Below, piece by piece: positions 1 to 12,941 of a stretch of DNA of 64,000 nucleotides. The position numbers were made by a program, and so were the translations under genes. This DNA is from Leucobacter luti. Its GTDB lineage: Bacteria; Actinomycetota; Actinomycetes; Actinomycetales; Microbacteriaceae. The DNA is taken from assembly GCF_004217175.1 (NCBI RefSeq), contig NZ_SHKI01000007.1:243943-307942 (forward strand), given 5' to 3'. The stretch's first letter is position 1. Every line of letters starts with the position of its first letter. The notes beneath the pieces are model-generated. The model was given only the letters and a program-made list of their open reading frames with translations. It was not told the origin of the DNA and searched no databases.

Positions 1-42
1 GTCGCCCCAGCGCAGCTCAAGATCAATGTGTGTGCGTGCCAT
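1..42 (-). CDS. acyl-CoA thioesterase, N-terminal fragment
   Basis: Only the first 14 codons lie inside the window; the gene continues past the left edge. The peptide ends in LRWGD, the start of the RWGDxDxxGHVNN block found at the N-terminus of YbgC/FcbC-type hotdog-fold thioesterases. Its place just downstream of ettA fits, because M. tuberculosis has a thioesterase gene (Rv2475c) close to its ettA (Rv2477c). The motif and start are read from sequence. The function is inferred from a very short stretch plus gene order. Confidence 0.55.
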   Translation of the reverse strand, partial: MARTHIDLELRWGD

Positions 43-80
43 CCGCGCCCCCAGTTCTCAAAGTGTGTCGCTCAATAGAA

Positions 81-113
81 CGGGGCCCGGCTCCCGTAGT
101 GAGCCGGACCCCG
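81..113 (-). terminator. hairpin after ettA
   Basis: A 13-bp stem (81-93 with 101-113, one mismatch) encloses a 7-base loop six bases downstream of the ettA stop codon. It probably ends ettA transcription or weakens read-through into the thioesterase gene, whose start codon is 39 bases further on. There is no clear T-run. Confidence 0.55.
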
Positions 114-118
114 ATCCG

Positions 119-1801
<1,683 letters not shown>

Positions 1802-1865
1802 ATGTTTCCCGGGCACCCAGCGGCGCCCCGAACTCCCTGCTTGAAGGTCAACGTTTGATTTCCAC

Positions 1866-1871
1866 AGTCTA
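1866..1871 (-). promoter_or_regulatory. candidate -10 element for ettA
   Basis: TAGACT on the minus strand lies 64 bases upstream of the ettA ATG. It matches the TANNCT hexamer seen before several other genes here. No convincing -35 is visible. Confidence 0.4.
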
Positions 1872-1958
1872 CCGTGCGCCCGCTCCCGGCCGCCCCAGCA
1901 ATCCACGGTCGTGCGGCCCGCGTGCGCGGGCCCGACCGGAACGGGTGGCTGTGCCAGG

Positions 1959-2085
1959 ATCGACCTCGCCGTGGCCGCGTGGGACATCGACGCCACCCAC
2001 GGTCCCGGCTTCGACCACCTCGTGTCCGAGGGATACGGAATCGACCCGGATCCCGCGCGGATCGCGTACTACCGCCTACTGGACG
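1959..2085 (+). pseudogene. remnant resembling the C-terminus of an aminoglycoside/choline-type phosphotransferase
   Basis: About 43 codons in one plus-strand frame read IDLAVAAWDI, a short gap, then YGIDPDPARIAYYRLLDV. This resembles the tail of APH-family kinases, where a DLAVA motif follows the metal-binding Asp and a YYRLLD stretch comes about 30 residues later. There is no start, no catalytic loop and no P-loop upstream in any frame, so only a fragment is left. It occupies most of the 311-base gap between ettA and the lipoprotein gene. The match is from memory of the family and is moderate. Confidence 0.4.
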
Positions 2086-2112
2086 TAAGCCAGCGCGCCG
2101 CGCCGCGCACGG

Positions 2113-2598
2113 TTAGCCCGCGATTGGTGCGGTATTGCCGATGAGGCAGATGTCGCCGTTGGGGCCGATGGCTGGCTCGGTCACCGCGACGAAGCTCCGG
2201 TCGTCGGCAACCACCTGGCCGATGAGGCAGGTGGCGTCGACGCGGACCGAGACGAAGATGTTGTCGGCTGCGAGGTTCGTCTTGGTCTGGTCGAAGCTCA
2301 CCTGCATGAGCGCCGGATCGAAGCCGGCGTCGACGACGGCCGCCACGATCGGGGCGCCCTGCACGGGGCCGTCCCCCTTCGTGTACGTGCGCAGCACCTC
2401 AGTAAAGTAGGGCAGGTTTTCCTCTGCGGAGCCGCCCGGCACGAATTCTGGGGCAACCTCGGGCGCCGCGGGCGTCGCGCGCTTCGGGGTTTCCGGTGTG
2501 GGCCCCTCGAGCAGCGAGCAGCCAGCAAGCAGCGGGGCGATCACCGCGACGGCAACGATCGCCGCGGTCCGGGTACGGGGCCTGACTCGTGAGAACAC
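2113..2598 (-). CDS. small lipoprotein, DUF6993-like
   Basis: The 161-residue product has an N-terminal Arg-rich stretch, a hydrophobic segment and a lipobox LLAGC at about residues 23-27, so it should be exported and lipid-anchored at Cys27. A Pro/Thr/Glu-rich linker follows. The remainder is a compact domain with two cysteines (ATCLIG and DICLIG) that could form a disulfide. It resembles the DUF6993 lipoproteins of Microbacteriaceae. No function is known. The GTG start has no Shine-Dalgarno; instead TAGACT sits exactly six bases before it, which suggests a leaderless transcript. Confidence 0.8.
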   Translation of the reverse strand: MFSRVRPRTRTAAIVAVAVIAPLLAGCSLLEGPTPETPKRATPAAPEVAPEFVPGGSAEENLPYFTEVLRTYTKGDGPVQGAPIVAAVVDAGFDPALMQVSFDQTKTNLAADNIFVSVRVDATCLIGQVVADDRSFVAVTEPAIGPNGDICLIGNTAPIAG

Positions 2599-2604
2599 GG
2601 CCCC

Positions 2605-2610
2605 AGTCTA
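2605..2610 (-). promoter_or_regulatory. leaderless promoter -10 of the lipoprotein gene
   Basis: TAGACT on the minus strand is followed by six bases and then the GTG start codon. The spacing puts the transcription start on the G of GTG. The same layout occurs before the prenyl synthase, kinase and parA genes. Confidence 0.5.
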
Positions 2611-2707
2611 CGCAGCCGCGGGTGGGCGACCCCTGGTGGCACGCTGAGTATTTGTCAGCGTGCCGAGCATCGTCCACACACCGCATCTGCCGCACCCTCA
2701 TGGTGAC

Positions 2708-2716
2708 TTATCCACA
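2708..2716 (+). promoter_or_regulatory. consensus DnaA box
   Basis: TTATCCACA is a perfect match to the DnaA box TTATNCACA. It lies about 140 bases upstream of the ssb-like start. Only one was noticed, so it is not an origin. It could be a DnaA-controlled promoter site or chance. Confidence 0.4.
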
Positions 2717-2765
2717 CTCCGCGGCTTCCGCCGCAGCGCAGCGTCCGGATCACGGATGGTTGAGG

Positions 2766-2809
2766 TGAGCGGGCGTCACGCACTCCGCACGGCACGGGGC
2801 GCCCGCTCA
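2766..2809 (+). promoter_or_regulatory. inverted repeat upstream of the ssb-like gene
   Basis: TGAGCGGGCG at 2766-2775 is repeated inverted at 2800-2809 with a 24-base loop. It lies 49 bases before the ssb-like start codon, so it is in the probable leader or promoter. Its role is unknown. Confidence 0.35.
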
Positions 2810-2858
2810 CCACTGTCCCAGCGCGCGGCAGCGCGCACCCTCACCGCGAAGGAGCACC

Positions 2859-3419
2859 ATGTCAATTACCGTCAGCGTCGTCGGCACGATCGGCACGATC
2901 CCGCGCCTCACGCGCACCACCGGCCAGGTCTCGATCTGCACGTTCCGGCTCGCACAGACCGCGCGCCGCTTTGATCGAGAACGCGGCCAGTGGGTCGATG
3001 GCGAGACGAGCTGGTACACCGTCAACTCGTTTCGCGGCCTCGCGGACCACGCGTCGCTCTCGCTCGCGCGCGGCGATCGTGTGGTGGTATCGGGCAAACT
3101 CCGCGTTCGCGCCTGGCAGCGTGAGGACCGCTCGGGCACCACCGCCGAGATCGAAGCGGACGGACTCGGGCACGATCTGCGGTGGGGCACCACACGCTTC
3201 ATCCCGGATCCCGTGGCGCAGGAGGCTGGCCCGGATGCGGACGCGGAGTCCGGCCCGGCGGCATCCGCCGACGAGCGCGCGCCCGAGCCTTCGGCGTCCG
3301 CGGGCGTCCCGGAGTCAACCGCTGTCCCGGCGGCCGAGGCCGGGCACGCGGCCCAGTTCGTGCCCGGCGATACCGCCGCCGGGCAGCGCACGGAACCGGC
3401 TATCGCAGGTACTGCGTGA
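2859..3419 (+). CDS. ssb: single-stranded DNA-binding protein (accessory SSB)
   Basis: The 186-residue protein begins with an OB fold (about residues 1-110) carrying the SSB pattern GTIG..PRLT, CTFRLAQ, WYTVNSFRGLADHASLSLARGDRVVV and SGKLRVRAW. The C-terminal third is a Pro/Ala/Glu-rich tail without the usual acidic DDDIPF tip, which suggests an accessory SsbB-type protein rather than the replicative SSB. GAAGGAG stands just before the ATG. The last 20 bases overlap the convergent msrA gene. A homologous gene (Rv2478c) also neighbours ettA in M. tuberculosis. Confidence 0.88.
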   Translation: MSITVSVVGTIGTIPRLTRTTGQVSICTFRLAQTARRFDRERGQWVDGETSWYTVNSFRGLADHASLSLARGDRVVVSGKLRVRAWQREDRSGTTAEIEADGLGHDLRWGTTRFIPDPVAQEAGPDADAESGPAASADERAPEPSASAGVPESTAVPAAEAGHAAQFVPGDTAAGQRTEPAIAGTA

Positions 3420-3924
3420 AGGCGGCGCGCACCTTGTTCACCTTTGGCACCGCCACCGCGAGGCAGTAGCCCTGCGTGGGGTTCTTCGCGAAAAAGTCCT
3501 GGTGCGCGTCCTCAGCGGGGGTCACCTCGCCGAGCGGTTCGATGGTGGTCACGAGCTCTCCCGGCCACCACTCGGCCGCGCGGGCGCGCGCCGCCTCGAA
3601 CTGCGCAGTCTGCGCGGCGTCCGCGGGGAACATCGCCGAGCGGTACTGCGTACCGACGTCGTTTCCCTGGCGGTTCAGTTGCGTAGGGTCGTGCATCGTG
3701 AAGAACGCGTCGAGAATCACTCCGGCGGGAATCTGCTCCTCATCGAAGGTCACCGCAACTGCCTCGGCGTGCCCCGTCGCGCCGGTGCACACCTGCTCGT
3801 ACGTGGGGTGCGCGGTGGTGCCGCCGGTGTAACAGGAGAGCACCTCCGTGACCCCCTGCAACTGCCGATATGCCGCATCGAGGCACCAGAAGCACCCGCC
3901 CGCGACTACAAAAGTGGTGCTCAC
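3400..3924 (-). CDS. msrA: peptide-methionine (S)-S-oxide reductase MsrA
   Basis: The 174-residue enzyme reduces the S-epimer of methionine sulfoxide in oxidised proteins, using thioredoxin as electron donor. The catalytic GCFWC motif is at residues 10-14 with the nucleophile at Cys11, and the substrate-binding Glu and Asp positions look conserved (GHAEAV, YRSAMF). Length is typical of MsrA. No MsrB domain is fused. The start overlaps the nadE stop by four bases, so the two genes are co-transcribed and translationally coupled. The 3' end overlaps the convergent ssb gene. Confidence 0.95.
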   Translation of the reverse strand: MSTTFVVAGGCFWCLDAAYRQLQGVTEVLSCYTGGTTAHPTYEQVCTGATGHAEAVAVTFDEEQIPAGVILDAFFTMHDPTQLNRQGNDVGTQYRSAMFPADAAQTAQFEAARARAAEWWPGELVTTIEPLGEVTPAEDAHQDFFAKNPTQGYCLAVAVPKVNKVRAAFTQYLR

Positions 3925-4778
3925 GCTTCAGCCAGCCGTTCTGCGTCGCCCCGCCACCAGGTGTCCCCGGGGGCAACCGGCAAGCGGCGCTTGTGTTCGG
4001 TCGCCCGGTAGCGACGCTCAAGGTTTGCTGCGGCGGCGTCAGAAACGCGCTCGCCACGGAGGTAGCCGTCGATCTCGGGGTAGCTCACGCCCAGGCTCGA
4101 CTCGTCCGACTGTCCCGGCTGGTCGTCGAGCAGGTCGGCCGTGGGCACCTTCTCCCAGAGCCGCTCGGGCGCGTCGAGGGCGCGCAGCATCTCGGCCCCC
4201 TGGCCCTTGGTCAGCCCGGACAGCGGGATCACGTCAGCGGCGCCGTCACCGAACTTCGTGAAGAACCCGGTGATCGCCTCGGCGGCGTGATCCGTGCCGA
4301 GCACGAGCAGGCTGCGGTCGCCAGCGATCGCGTACTGCGCCACCATCCGCATCCGAGCCTTCACGTTGCCGCGCGTAAAATCGGTCACGGGAGTCCCCAT
4401 CGCCGCCGACACCTGGGCCACGAGCCCGTCCGTGCCCGGCCCAATATCGACCGTCACTGCCTGGTCAGGCTTGATGAAGGCGAGCGCGAGCTGCGCGTCG
4501 TCCTCGTCTCGCTGCACCGCATACGGCAGGCGCACCGCGACGAACTCCGCGTCGCGGCCCTCCGCGCGCAGGCGCTCGACCGCCAACTGGGCGAGCCGTC
4601 CCGCAAGCGATGAATCCTGCCCACCCGAAATGCCGAGCACGAAGCCCCGCACCCCGGGAATCGCGCGCGCGTACTCGACCAGGAACGCGACGCGGCGCTC
4701 CACCTCGGCCGCCGGGTCAATCGCCGGAACCGGCCGCAGTGCTCGAATGATTTCCTGTTGCATCTCGCTCACGCTCAC
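3921..4778 (-). CDS. nadE: ammonia-dependent NAD(+) synthetase
   Basis: NadE amidates nicotinate adenine dinucleotide to NAD with ATP, the last step of NAD synthesis. The ATP-pyrophosphatase loop SGGQDS is at residues 51-56. The 285-residue length is that of the single-domain ammonia-dependent form (E. coli 275); the N-terminal nitrilase domain of the mycobacterial glutamine-dependent enzyme is absent. It is the first gene of a pair with msrA and lies 20 bases past the dnaE stop, on the same strand, so read-through from dnaE is likely. Confidence 0.95.
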   Translation of the reverse strand: MSVSEMQQEIIRALRPVPAIDPAAEVERRVAFLVEYARAIPGVRGFVLGISGGQDSSLAGRLAQLAVERLRAEGRDAEFVAVRLPYAVQRDEDDAQLALAFIKPDQAVTVDIGPGTDGLVAQVSAAMGTPVTDFTRGNVKARMRMVAQYAIAGDRSLLVLGTDHAAEAITGFFTKFGDGAADVIPLSGLTKGQGAEMLRALDAPERLWEKVPTADLLDDQPGQSDESSLGVSYPEIDGYLRGERVSDAAAANLERRYRATEHKRRLPVAPGDTWWRGDAERLAEA

Positions 4779-4797
4779 ACTCTACTCCGCTCATATT

Positions 4798-8358
<3,561 letters not shown>

Positions 8359-8459
8359 CGAATGGGCCCCTTTCACCGACGCTTCCAGGGTACCCCGAGT
8401 ATTGCCGGGGAGGCTCCGGAGACGCCGAGTGCGGGCGGGTTACCCGGTGTGTCGTGAGC

Positions 8460-8660
8460 TCAGCGCACGTCCGCGTCGCACCAGGGGCACGAGTACGCGG
8501 CGTTCGGGTGCGACATCCGCTTGAACACGGTGTGCCACCGCCCGCAGATTGCGCGAAGCTCCCAGAGTTCGCTGCTCACCCGCGCCGCGACGGTCCGCGC
8601 CTGCGAGGCGAACGGCTGCGGCACTGCGACCTGCTCAAGCTGTGGTTCGTTGTCGTGCAT
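8460..8660 (-). CDS. small hypothetical protein with a CPWC motif
   Basis: This 66-residue protein was not recognised. It has an acidic, polar N-terminus, a central helix-like segment with paired Trp residues (SSELWELRAICGRWHTVF) and a C-terminal CPWCD motif, preceded by a lone Cys in AICGRW. The CxxC pair could be a redox site or half a zinc site. The start is supported by AGGA seven bases upstream of the ATG. It sits alone between rluA and dnaE on the same strand, with an inverted repeat about 45 bases before the start. Confidence 0.6.
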   Translation of the reverse strand: MHDNEPQLEQVAVPQPFASQARTVAARVSSELWELRAICGRWHTVFKRMSHPNAAYSCPWCDADVR

Positions 8661-8705
8661 GTTGATTCCTCGTTTCCCCCGGGAGTGACCACGCAGCGGA
8701 CCGCG

Positions 8706-8724
8706 CAGACCATGCTGTGGTCTG
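8706..8724 (-). promoter_or_regulatory. inverted repeat upstream of the small CPWC ORF
   Basis: CAGACCA and TGGTCTG flank a five-base centre, 45 bases before the ORF start. The half-sites resemble the two palindromes upstream of divIVA (GACCAC/GTGGTC). It is a candidate repressor or activator site. Confidence 0.4.
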
Positions 8725-8909
8725 AGTGAATCATGCTTCCGGTGCGACGCGCCAGTCCCTTGTGAGAATTCCTGCACGGCGTATATGATTCGCCTAAACG
8801 CTCCAGTTTTCCCTGGTGGGCGCGCAGAACAGCCCCACCTCGTAGTCGAGCCCGCGCGGTGAACCGAGACTGCGCACGGGACCGTCACGGCCGCTGGCCG
8901 GTGAGAGGT

Positions 8910-8933
8910 CGCGCGGCGTTGAGAAGCCGCGCG
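8910..8933 (-). terminator. hairpin downstream of rluA
   Basis: An eight-base GC-only stem (CGCGCGGC with its complement) encloses GTTGAGAA, about 45 bases after the rluA stop. It may close the ftsZ-to-rluA transcription block. No T-run follows. Confidence 0.4.
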
Positions 8934-8978
8934 GCAACCGCTCCCCGGCGCAGCGCTCGGCAGTTCGAGCGGCGGTCG

Positions 8979-9914
8979 CTACTCGGCGCCGGGCTCGAAG
9001 CCGCCGAGCACGTCGAGCGCGCGCTGCAGATCTGCCGGGTACACCGAGGAGTACTCCACGGCCTCGCCGCTTCCCGGGTGCTTGAAGCCGAGTCGCATCG
9101 CGTGCAGCCACTGGCGGGTAAGCCCGAGCCGCGCAGACAGCGTCGGATCGGCTCCGTACATGCCGTCACCCACGCACGGGTGGCGCTGCGCAGACATGTG
9201 CACACGGATCTGGTGGGTGCGACCGGTCTCGAGTTCGATCTCGAGCAGGGTCGCGTATGGGAACGCCTCAAGCGTCTCGTAGTGCGTCACAGACGGCTTG
9301 CCGTCGCGCGTCACAGCGAACTTCCACTCGTGGCCGGGGTGGCGTCCGATCGGGCCCTCGATCGTCCCGGAGAAAGGATCCGGGTGCCCCTGCACCACCG
9401 CGTGGTAAATCTTCGAGACCTCGCGCTCCTTGAAGGCGCGCTTCAGGTCGCTGTAAGCGCGCTCACTCTTCGCCACCACCATGAGACCACTGGTTCCCGC
9501 GTCGAGGCGATGGACGATCCCCTGCCGCTCGGGTGGCCCCGACGTCGCGATGCGGTACCCAGCGCCGGCGAGGGCGCCCAGCACGGTCGGCCCCTCCCAC
9601 CCCAGCGAGGGGTGAGCGGCGACACCCGCGGGCTTGTCGATCACCACGATGTCGTCGTCGTCGTGCACGATCCCCAGCTCGGGCAGGTGCACGGGCACGA
9701 TCTCGGGGCCGCGCTTCTCGGCCCACGACACCTCGAGCCAAGCGCCCGCGGCGAGTCGGTCAGACTTGCCGAGGACCTGGCCGTCGAGGGATACCCCGCC
9801 CAGCTGAGCGATCTCGGCCGCAAAACTCCGGGAGAATCCGAGCAGCTTCGCGAGCGCGGCGTCGACGCGCTCGCCGGCGAGCCCGTCGGGCACGGGAAGG
9901 CTACGGTGCTGCAT
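8979..9914 (-). CDS. RluA-family 23S rRNA pseudouridine synthase
   Basis: The 311-residue protein has an N-terminal S4-like RNA-binding region (about 15-75) and a pseudouridine synthase domain with the catalytic Asp in [13 protein letters not shown]. Members isomerise specific uridines in 23S rRNA, RluD-type enzymes acting in helix 69. Which uridine this one modifies cannot be told from sequence. The ATG at 9914 overlaps the lspA stop by 14 bases and gives the normal N-terminus; extending further would read through lspA. Its place after lspA is a common arrangement in bacteria. Confidence 0.93.
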   Translation of the reverse strand: MQHRSLPVPDGLAGERVDAALAKLLGFSRSFAAEIAQLGGVSLDGQVLGKSDRLAAGAWLEVSWAEKRGPEIVPVHLPELGIVHDDDDIVVIDKPAGVAAHPSLGWEGPTVLGALAGAGYRIATSGPPERQGIVHRLDAGTSGLMVVAKSERAYSDLKRAFKEREVSKIYHAVVQGHPDPFSGTIEGPIGRHPGHEWKFAVTRDGKPSVTHYETLEAFPYATLLEIELETGRTHQIRVHMSAQRHPCVGDGMYGADPTLSARLGLTRQWLHAMRLGFKHPGSGEAVEYSSVYPADLQRALDVLGGFEPGAE

Positions 9915-10632
9915 TCCCACGCTCCTCGCGAGTGTCTGGGTGGTCAGTCGCGGGGTCCGTGGGCGCCGCGCCCGGCAAGTCCTCGGGTGCAACCGCCGGA
10001 GTCGCGTCGGGCGCGTCCGGTGACCCGGCTGCCGGCGCCGCGTCACTCGCGGCGGCAGCGGCGAGCTCGTCTGCCTTCGCCTGCGCGCGAGATCGCCCGT
10101 CGATGGGGAGGCCCAGCAGGGTCACCAGCACAAAGATGATCATGCCCGACACAATGGCGATGTCGGCGATGTTGTAGATCGCCTCGGTGAAGCCGAGCCA
10201 CAGCCACGGCGTCGAGATGAAGTCGATGACGTGCCCCTCCGGGAACCCCGGTTCGCGCGTCAGTCGATCCGTGAGGTTGCCGAGCACGCCACCCAGGAGC
10301 AGCCCAAGGAACAGCGCCCACGGGATGGAGCGCAGCCGGCGAATCTGCCACAGGATCACGACCACGACCACCGCGGCGAGGATCGTGAAGATCCAGGTCG
10401 AACCGCTGGCCATAGAGAACGCCGCGCCGGGGTTGCGCACAAAGTGCCAGCGCAAGAAGTCGCCGATCACCGGAACCGTCACGCCCTCGGTGAGGTGAGA
10501 GACCACCCAGTTTTTCACGAGCTGGTCGCAGATGAGCACCAGCACGGCAACGGCGAGCAGGATCGCCGGGACCCAGCGACGCCACGGCCGAGTGGCCGTG
10601 GCGTCGTAGGTCACGTCAGAGACGTCGTTCAC
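9901..10632 (-). CDS. lspA: lipoprotein signal peptidase II
   Basis: LspA cleaves the signal peptide of diacylglyceryl-modified prolipoproteins in the membrane. Four membrane segments are visible between residues 20 and 175, with [10 protein letters not shown] and the two catalytic aspartates at about D122 (GNLTDR) and D157 (YNIAD). The 243-residue length exceeds the usual 160-200 because of a C-terminal tail of about 65 residues rich in Ala, Pro and Asp, predicted to be cytoplasmic and disordered. The GTG start is nine bases after the divIVA stop, with GGAG close upstream. Confidence 0.95.
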   Translation of the reverse strand: MNDVSDVTYDATATRPWRRWVPAILLAVAVLVLICDQLVKNWVVSHLTEGVTVPVIGDFLRWHFVRNPGAAFSMASGSTWIFTILAAVVVVVILWQIRRLRSIPWALFLGLLLGGVLGNLTDRLTREPGFPEGHVIDFISTPWLWLGFTEAIYNIADIAIVSGMIIFVLVTLLGLPIDGRSRAQAKADELAAAAASDAAPAAGSPDAPDATPAVAPEDLPGAAPTDPATDHPDTREERGNAAP

Positions 10633-10640
10633 GCTCCGTG

Positions 10641-11300
10641 TTACTGCAGGCCGTCGGGGGCACCGGCCGGCTCGGGCGAGCCGTCGAGACCGCGCAGCTG
10701 CGACTGGATGTACGAGCGGAGAGTGGAGCGGTACTCGCTCTCGAACTGGCGCAGGTCCTTGATCTTGAACTGGAGATCGCCGCGCTCTTCGCCCAGTTCG
10801 CGCAGCTCTTCAGCGCGCTGCTGCTGGGCTTCCTCGACGAGCTGCTTGGCGGTACGCTCTGCGTCCTGAATCATCTGATCGCGCTTGCCCTCGGCGTCGC
10901 TGATCAGCTGGTCACGAGTGGCTTCGCCCTCGTGCACGTGCTTGTCGTGCAGCTCGAGTGCGAGCTGGAGCATCGCGCTCGACTTGACGGCGTCGGGCTG
11001 GGTCCCACCAACAACCGCTGCGACCGGGGCCGGAGCCTCGACGGGCGCGGGCGCGGGTGCGTCGACAACGATGGTCTGTTCGGAGGCAGCGCCCTCGGGC
11101 CGAGCGCCCGACTCGCAGGCCTCAAGCTTCGCGGTGAGCTCGTCGATCTGCGCGCGCAGCTCCGACTTCTCCTGCTCGAACTGGCGCAGCTCCTCGACAA
11201 TCGTGTCGAGGAAGTCATCGACCTGATCGAGATCGTAACCGTCGCGGAACTTGGTGATCGTGAATTTCTGATTCACGACGTCTTCGGGAGTCAGGGCCAT
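10641..11300 (-). CDS. divIVA: DivIVA/Wag31 polar growth and division scaffold
   Basis: The 219-residue protein starts with the DivIVA membrane-binding domain (MALTPEDVVNQKFTITKFRDGYDLDQVDDFLD). An Ala/Pro-rich linker of about 35 residues follows (about 70-105), then a long coiled coil (about 110-200). In actinobacteria the protein binds curved membrane at cell poles and recruits the elongation machinery. It is the last classical member of this division cluster and is followed by lspA. A terminator and two palindromes upstream suggest its own promoter, apart from the ftsZ-sepF-yggT transcript. Confidence 0.95.
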   Translation of the reverse strand: MALTPEDVVNQKFTITKFRDGYDLDQVDDFLDTIVEELRQFEQEKSELRAQIDELTAKLEACESGARPEGAASEQTIVVDAPAPAPVEAPAPVAAVVGGTQPDAVKSSAMLQLALELHDKHVHEGEATRDQLISDAEGKRDQMIQDAERTAKQLVEEAQQQRAEELRELGEERGDLQFKIKDLRQFESEYRSTLRSYIQSQLRGLDGSPEPAGAPDGLQ

Positions 11301-11323
11301 CGTTTACGTCTCTTTCGATTCGG

Positions 11324-11338
11324 GACCACGGTGTGGTC
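11324..11338 (-). promoter_or_regulatory. palindrome 1 upstream of divIVA
   Basis: GACCAC, GGT, GTGGTC form a perfect palindrome 23 bases upstream of the divIVA ATG, in the probable leader. A related one lies at 11359-11375. Confidence 0.4.
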
Positions 11339-11358
11339 TGTGACAACGCTCACAAGCA

Positions 11359-11375
11359 CGTGGTCTAGAACCACG
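11359..11375 (-). promoter_or_regulatory. palindrome 2 upstream of divIVA
   Basis: CGTGGT and ACCACG flank CTAGA. On the minus strand the centre contains TAGACC, a possible -10, so a protein bound here would cover the promoter. It shares the ACCAC/GTGGT core with palindrome 1. Confidence 0.4.
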
Positions 11376-11388
11376 CTAGCAAACAAAG

Positions 11389-11409
11389 CCGGGTTCGCGC
11401 AGAACCCGG
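11389..11409 (-). terminator. intrinsic terminator between yggT and divIVA
   Basis: An eight-base stem (CCGGGTTC/GAACCCGG) with a five-base loop is followed on the minus strand by CTTTGTTTG. It lies just after the yggT stop. A second, overlapping stem is possible at 11405-11424. Confidence 0.7.
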
Positions 11410-11415
11410 GCGCTA

Positions 11416-11706
11416 TCACCCGGGAATTATCGCCAGGAGGATCCAGCAGGACAGCATGGTGAGCATCCAGCCCAGGTCAAGCGCCACCTGCCCGAGACGG
11501 ATCGGGGGCAGGATTCGGCGGAACATCCTGATGGGCGGATCGGTAATCGTGTAGACGAGTTCGATCGCGACGGCCACGCCGCCGCGCGGCCGGAACCGAC
11601 GATTCAGGACCGTGATCCAATCGAGCACGAACCTGACCCACAGCACAAAGGTATAGATCCGGAGCACAATCTTTGCGATGGCCCCGATGACGAACAGAAT
11701 CTCCAC
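11416..11706 (-). CDS. YggT family membrane protein
   Basis: The 96-residue protein has hydrophobic segments at about 1-22 and 72-95 flanking an Arg-rich, partly hydrophobic centre containing DPPIRMFRRILPP, the typical YggT signature. The family sits next to sepF and divIVA in many Gram-positive bacteria; its exact role is unresolved, with links to division, osmotic shock tolerance and membrane-protein organisation. It begins three bases after the sepF stop codon and is followed by a terminator. Confidence 0.9.
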   Translation of the reverse strand: MEILFVIGAIAKIVLRIYTFVLWVRFVLDWITVLNRRFRPRGGVAVAIELVYTITDPPIRMFRRILPPIRLGQVALDLGWMLTMLSCWILLAIIPG

Positions 11707-11709
11707 GTG

Positions 11710-12210
11710 TTACGCCGTGGGCGGCACGAAGAAGGAGCCGCTGTCGTTCTGATGGGAATCCTCGCCGGCAGTCTCGATGTGCTCGGGCGAGAGCAGGAAC
11801 ACCTTGCTGGTGACGCGCTCGATCCGGCCGTGGAGCCCCATGGTGAGGCCGCTCGCGAAGTCGATGAGTCGCTTCGCATCGCCCTCGGCCATGCGCGAAA
11901 GGTTGATGATCACGGGAACACCCTCGCGGAAGCTCTCCGCGAGAATCTTCGCATCGCGATACTCAGTGGGGTGCACCGTGAGGATCTCGTTCAGCGGCTG
12001 CGCGACCGGCTGCTTCGTGGGGGTCACGCGGCGCAGCGGGGTCACGGCGGCGCGCTGCGGCGCCGGGCGGCTCGGCTCGGGCTTCGCAGCCGGCGCTGCC
12101 TGTGCGGCGGCGCGCGGCGCTGCCGGCGCCTGCTGCGCCGAGCTCTGCTCCTCGAGTTCCTCCTCAGCGAGGCCAAGGAACACCATGGTCTTCTTCAGCG
12201 GATTGCTCAT
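11710..12210 (-). CDS. sepF: cell division protein SepF
   Basis: SepF anchors FtsZ to the membrane and bundles its filaments. It is the main FtsZ anchor in actinobacteria, which lack FtsA. The N-terminus [14 protein letters not shown] is the amphipathic membrane-binding helix; an Ala/Pro-rich linker follows, then the SepF core from about residue 75 ([40 protein letters not shown]). The ATG at 12210 is preferred to the one four codons upstream because GGGAGA sits at the right distance before it and the helix then starts at Met1. Confidence 0.95.
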   Translation of the reverse strand: MSNPLKKTMVFLGLAEEELEEQSSAQQAPAAPRAAAQAAPAAKPEPSRPAPQRAAVTPLRRVTPTKQPVAQPLNEILTVHPTEYRDAKILAESFREGVPVIINLSRMAEGDAKRLIDFASGLTMGLHGRIERVTSKVFLLSPEHIETAGEDSHQNDSGSFFVPPTA

Positions 12211-12240
12211 TTTTTCTCCCAACGGTGCTGTGCTTCGAGA

Positions 12241-12936
12241 CTATAGGGGCGCGGGCCGATTGCCGGTGATTGCGCTGCCGATTCGCAGGTGTGTCGCACC
12301 CGCGGCGATCGCCTCGGCGTAGTCGTGGGTCATCCCGGCCGAGATCGCACTTGCTTCGGGCGCGATCGCGCGCACCCGCTCGGAGTACCCCGCGAGCCGC
12401 TCGAACGCGCGTGCCGGGGGCTCGTCCAGCGGGGCGACCGCCATGACACCCCGCAGCACGAGCGACGGGTTGCCCAGCGCGCGCTCGGCGAGGGCCTCAA
12501 GGTCGGCCGGGGCCACGCCACCACGACCGAGGTCATCGGTCATGTTGACCTGCAGGAAGGCCTCAATCGGACGCTCCAGCTCGGTGAGCGAATCGACCAG
12601 CCGTTCGCGGTCAATCGAATGAATCGCGTGAGCGTAGCGGGCAGCCTGGCGCGCCTTCTTCGTCTGCAGCTGGCCCACGAAGTGCCAGTTGAGATCGAGC
12701 TCGGCAAGCGCCTCGGCCTTCGCCTGCGCCTCCTGGTGGCGGTTCTCCCCCACGTCGCGCACGCCAAGCTCCGCGAGCGCGGCGACGAGCTCAGCGGGGT
12801 GGAACTTGGTGACCACGATCAGCGTGATCTCCTCAGACGAGCGCCCCGCGGCGCGGCAGGCGTCGTCGACGCCCGCGCGCACGGAGGCGAGCCGGTCCGC
12901 GAGACCTGGATCGCTCCACTCGGACAACTGGGACAC
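12241..12936 (-). CDS. YggS-family pyridoxal phosphate homeostasis protein
   Basis: This 231-residue single-domain TIM-barrel protein binds PLP through the Lys in LIVVTKFHP and shows the family blocks GVRDVGENRHQEA, WHFVGQLQTKKA and the phosphate-binding HLRIGSAITG near the C-terminus. PLPBP proteins buffer free PLP and affect amino-acid metabolism; no enzymatic activity is established. The start codon is five bases after the ftsZ stop, and sepF follows 30 bases on. This yggS position between ftsZ and sepF is widespread in Gram-positive bacteria. Confidence 0.95.
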   Translation of the reverse strand: MSQLSEWSDPGLADRLASVRAGVDDACRAAGRSSEEITLIVVTKFHPAELVAALAELGVRDVGENRHQEAQAKAEALAELDLNWHFVGQLQTKKARQAARYAHAIHSIDRERLVDSLTELERPIEAFLQVNMTDDLGRGGVAPADLEALAERALGNPSLVLRGVMAVAPLDEPPARAFERLAGYSERVRAIAPEASAISAGMTHDYAEAIAAGATHLRIGSAITGNRPAPL

Positions 12937-12941
12937 GACGC

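Larger units (their letters stand above)
8661..8978. other. gene-free interval between rluA and the small ORF
   Basis: This 318-base stretch holds the rluA-side hairpin and an inverted repeat, annotated separately. A minus-strand frame here ends in a plausible-looking peptide (YEVGLFCAPTRENWSV), but it has no start signal and no supporting family, so no gene is called. Confidence 0.5.

Noticed and set aside
2708..2716. Replication origin
   Set aside because: Only one DnaA box and no dnaA, dnaN or AT-rich unwinding region here.
8794..8978. Possible minus-strand gene ending YEVGLFCAPTRENWSV
   Set aside because: No start with ribosome-binding site, Arg/Ala-rich upstream part, and no family recognised.
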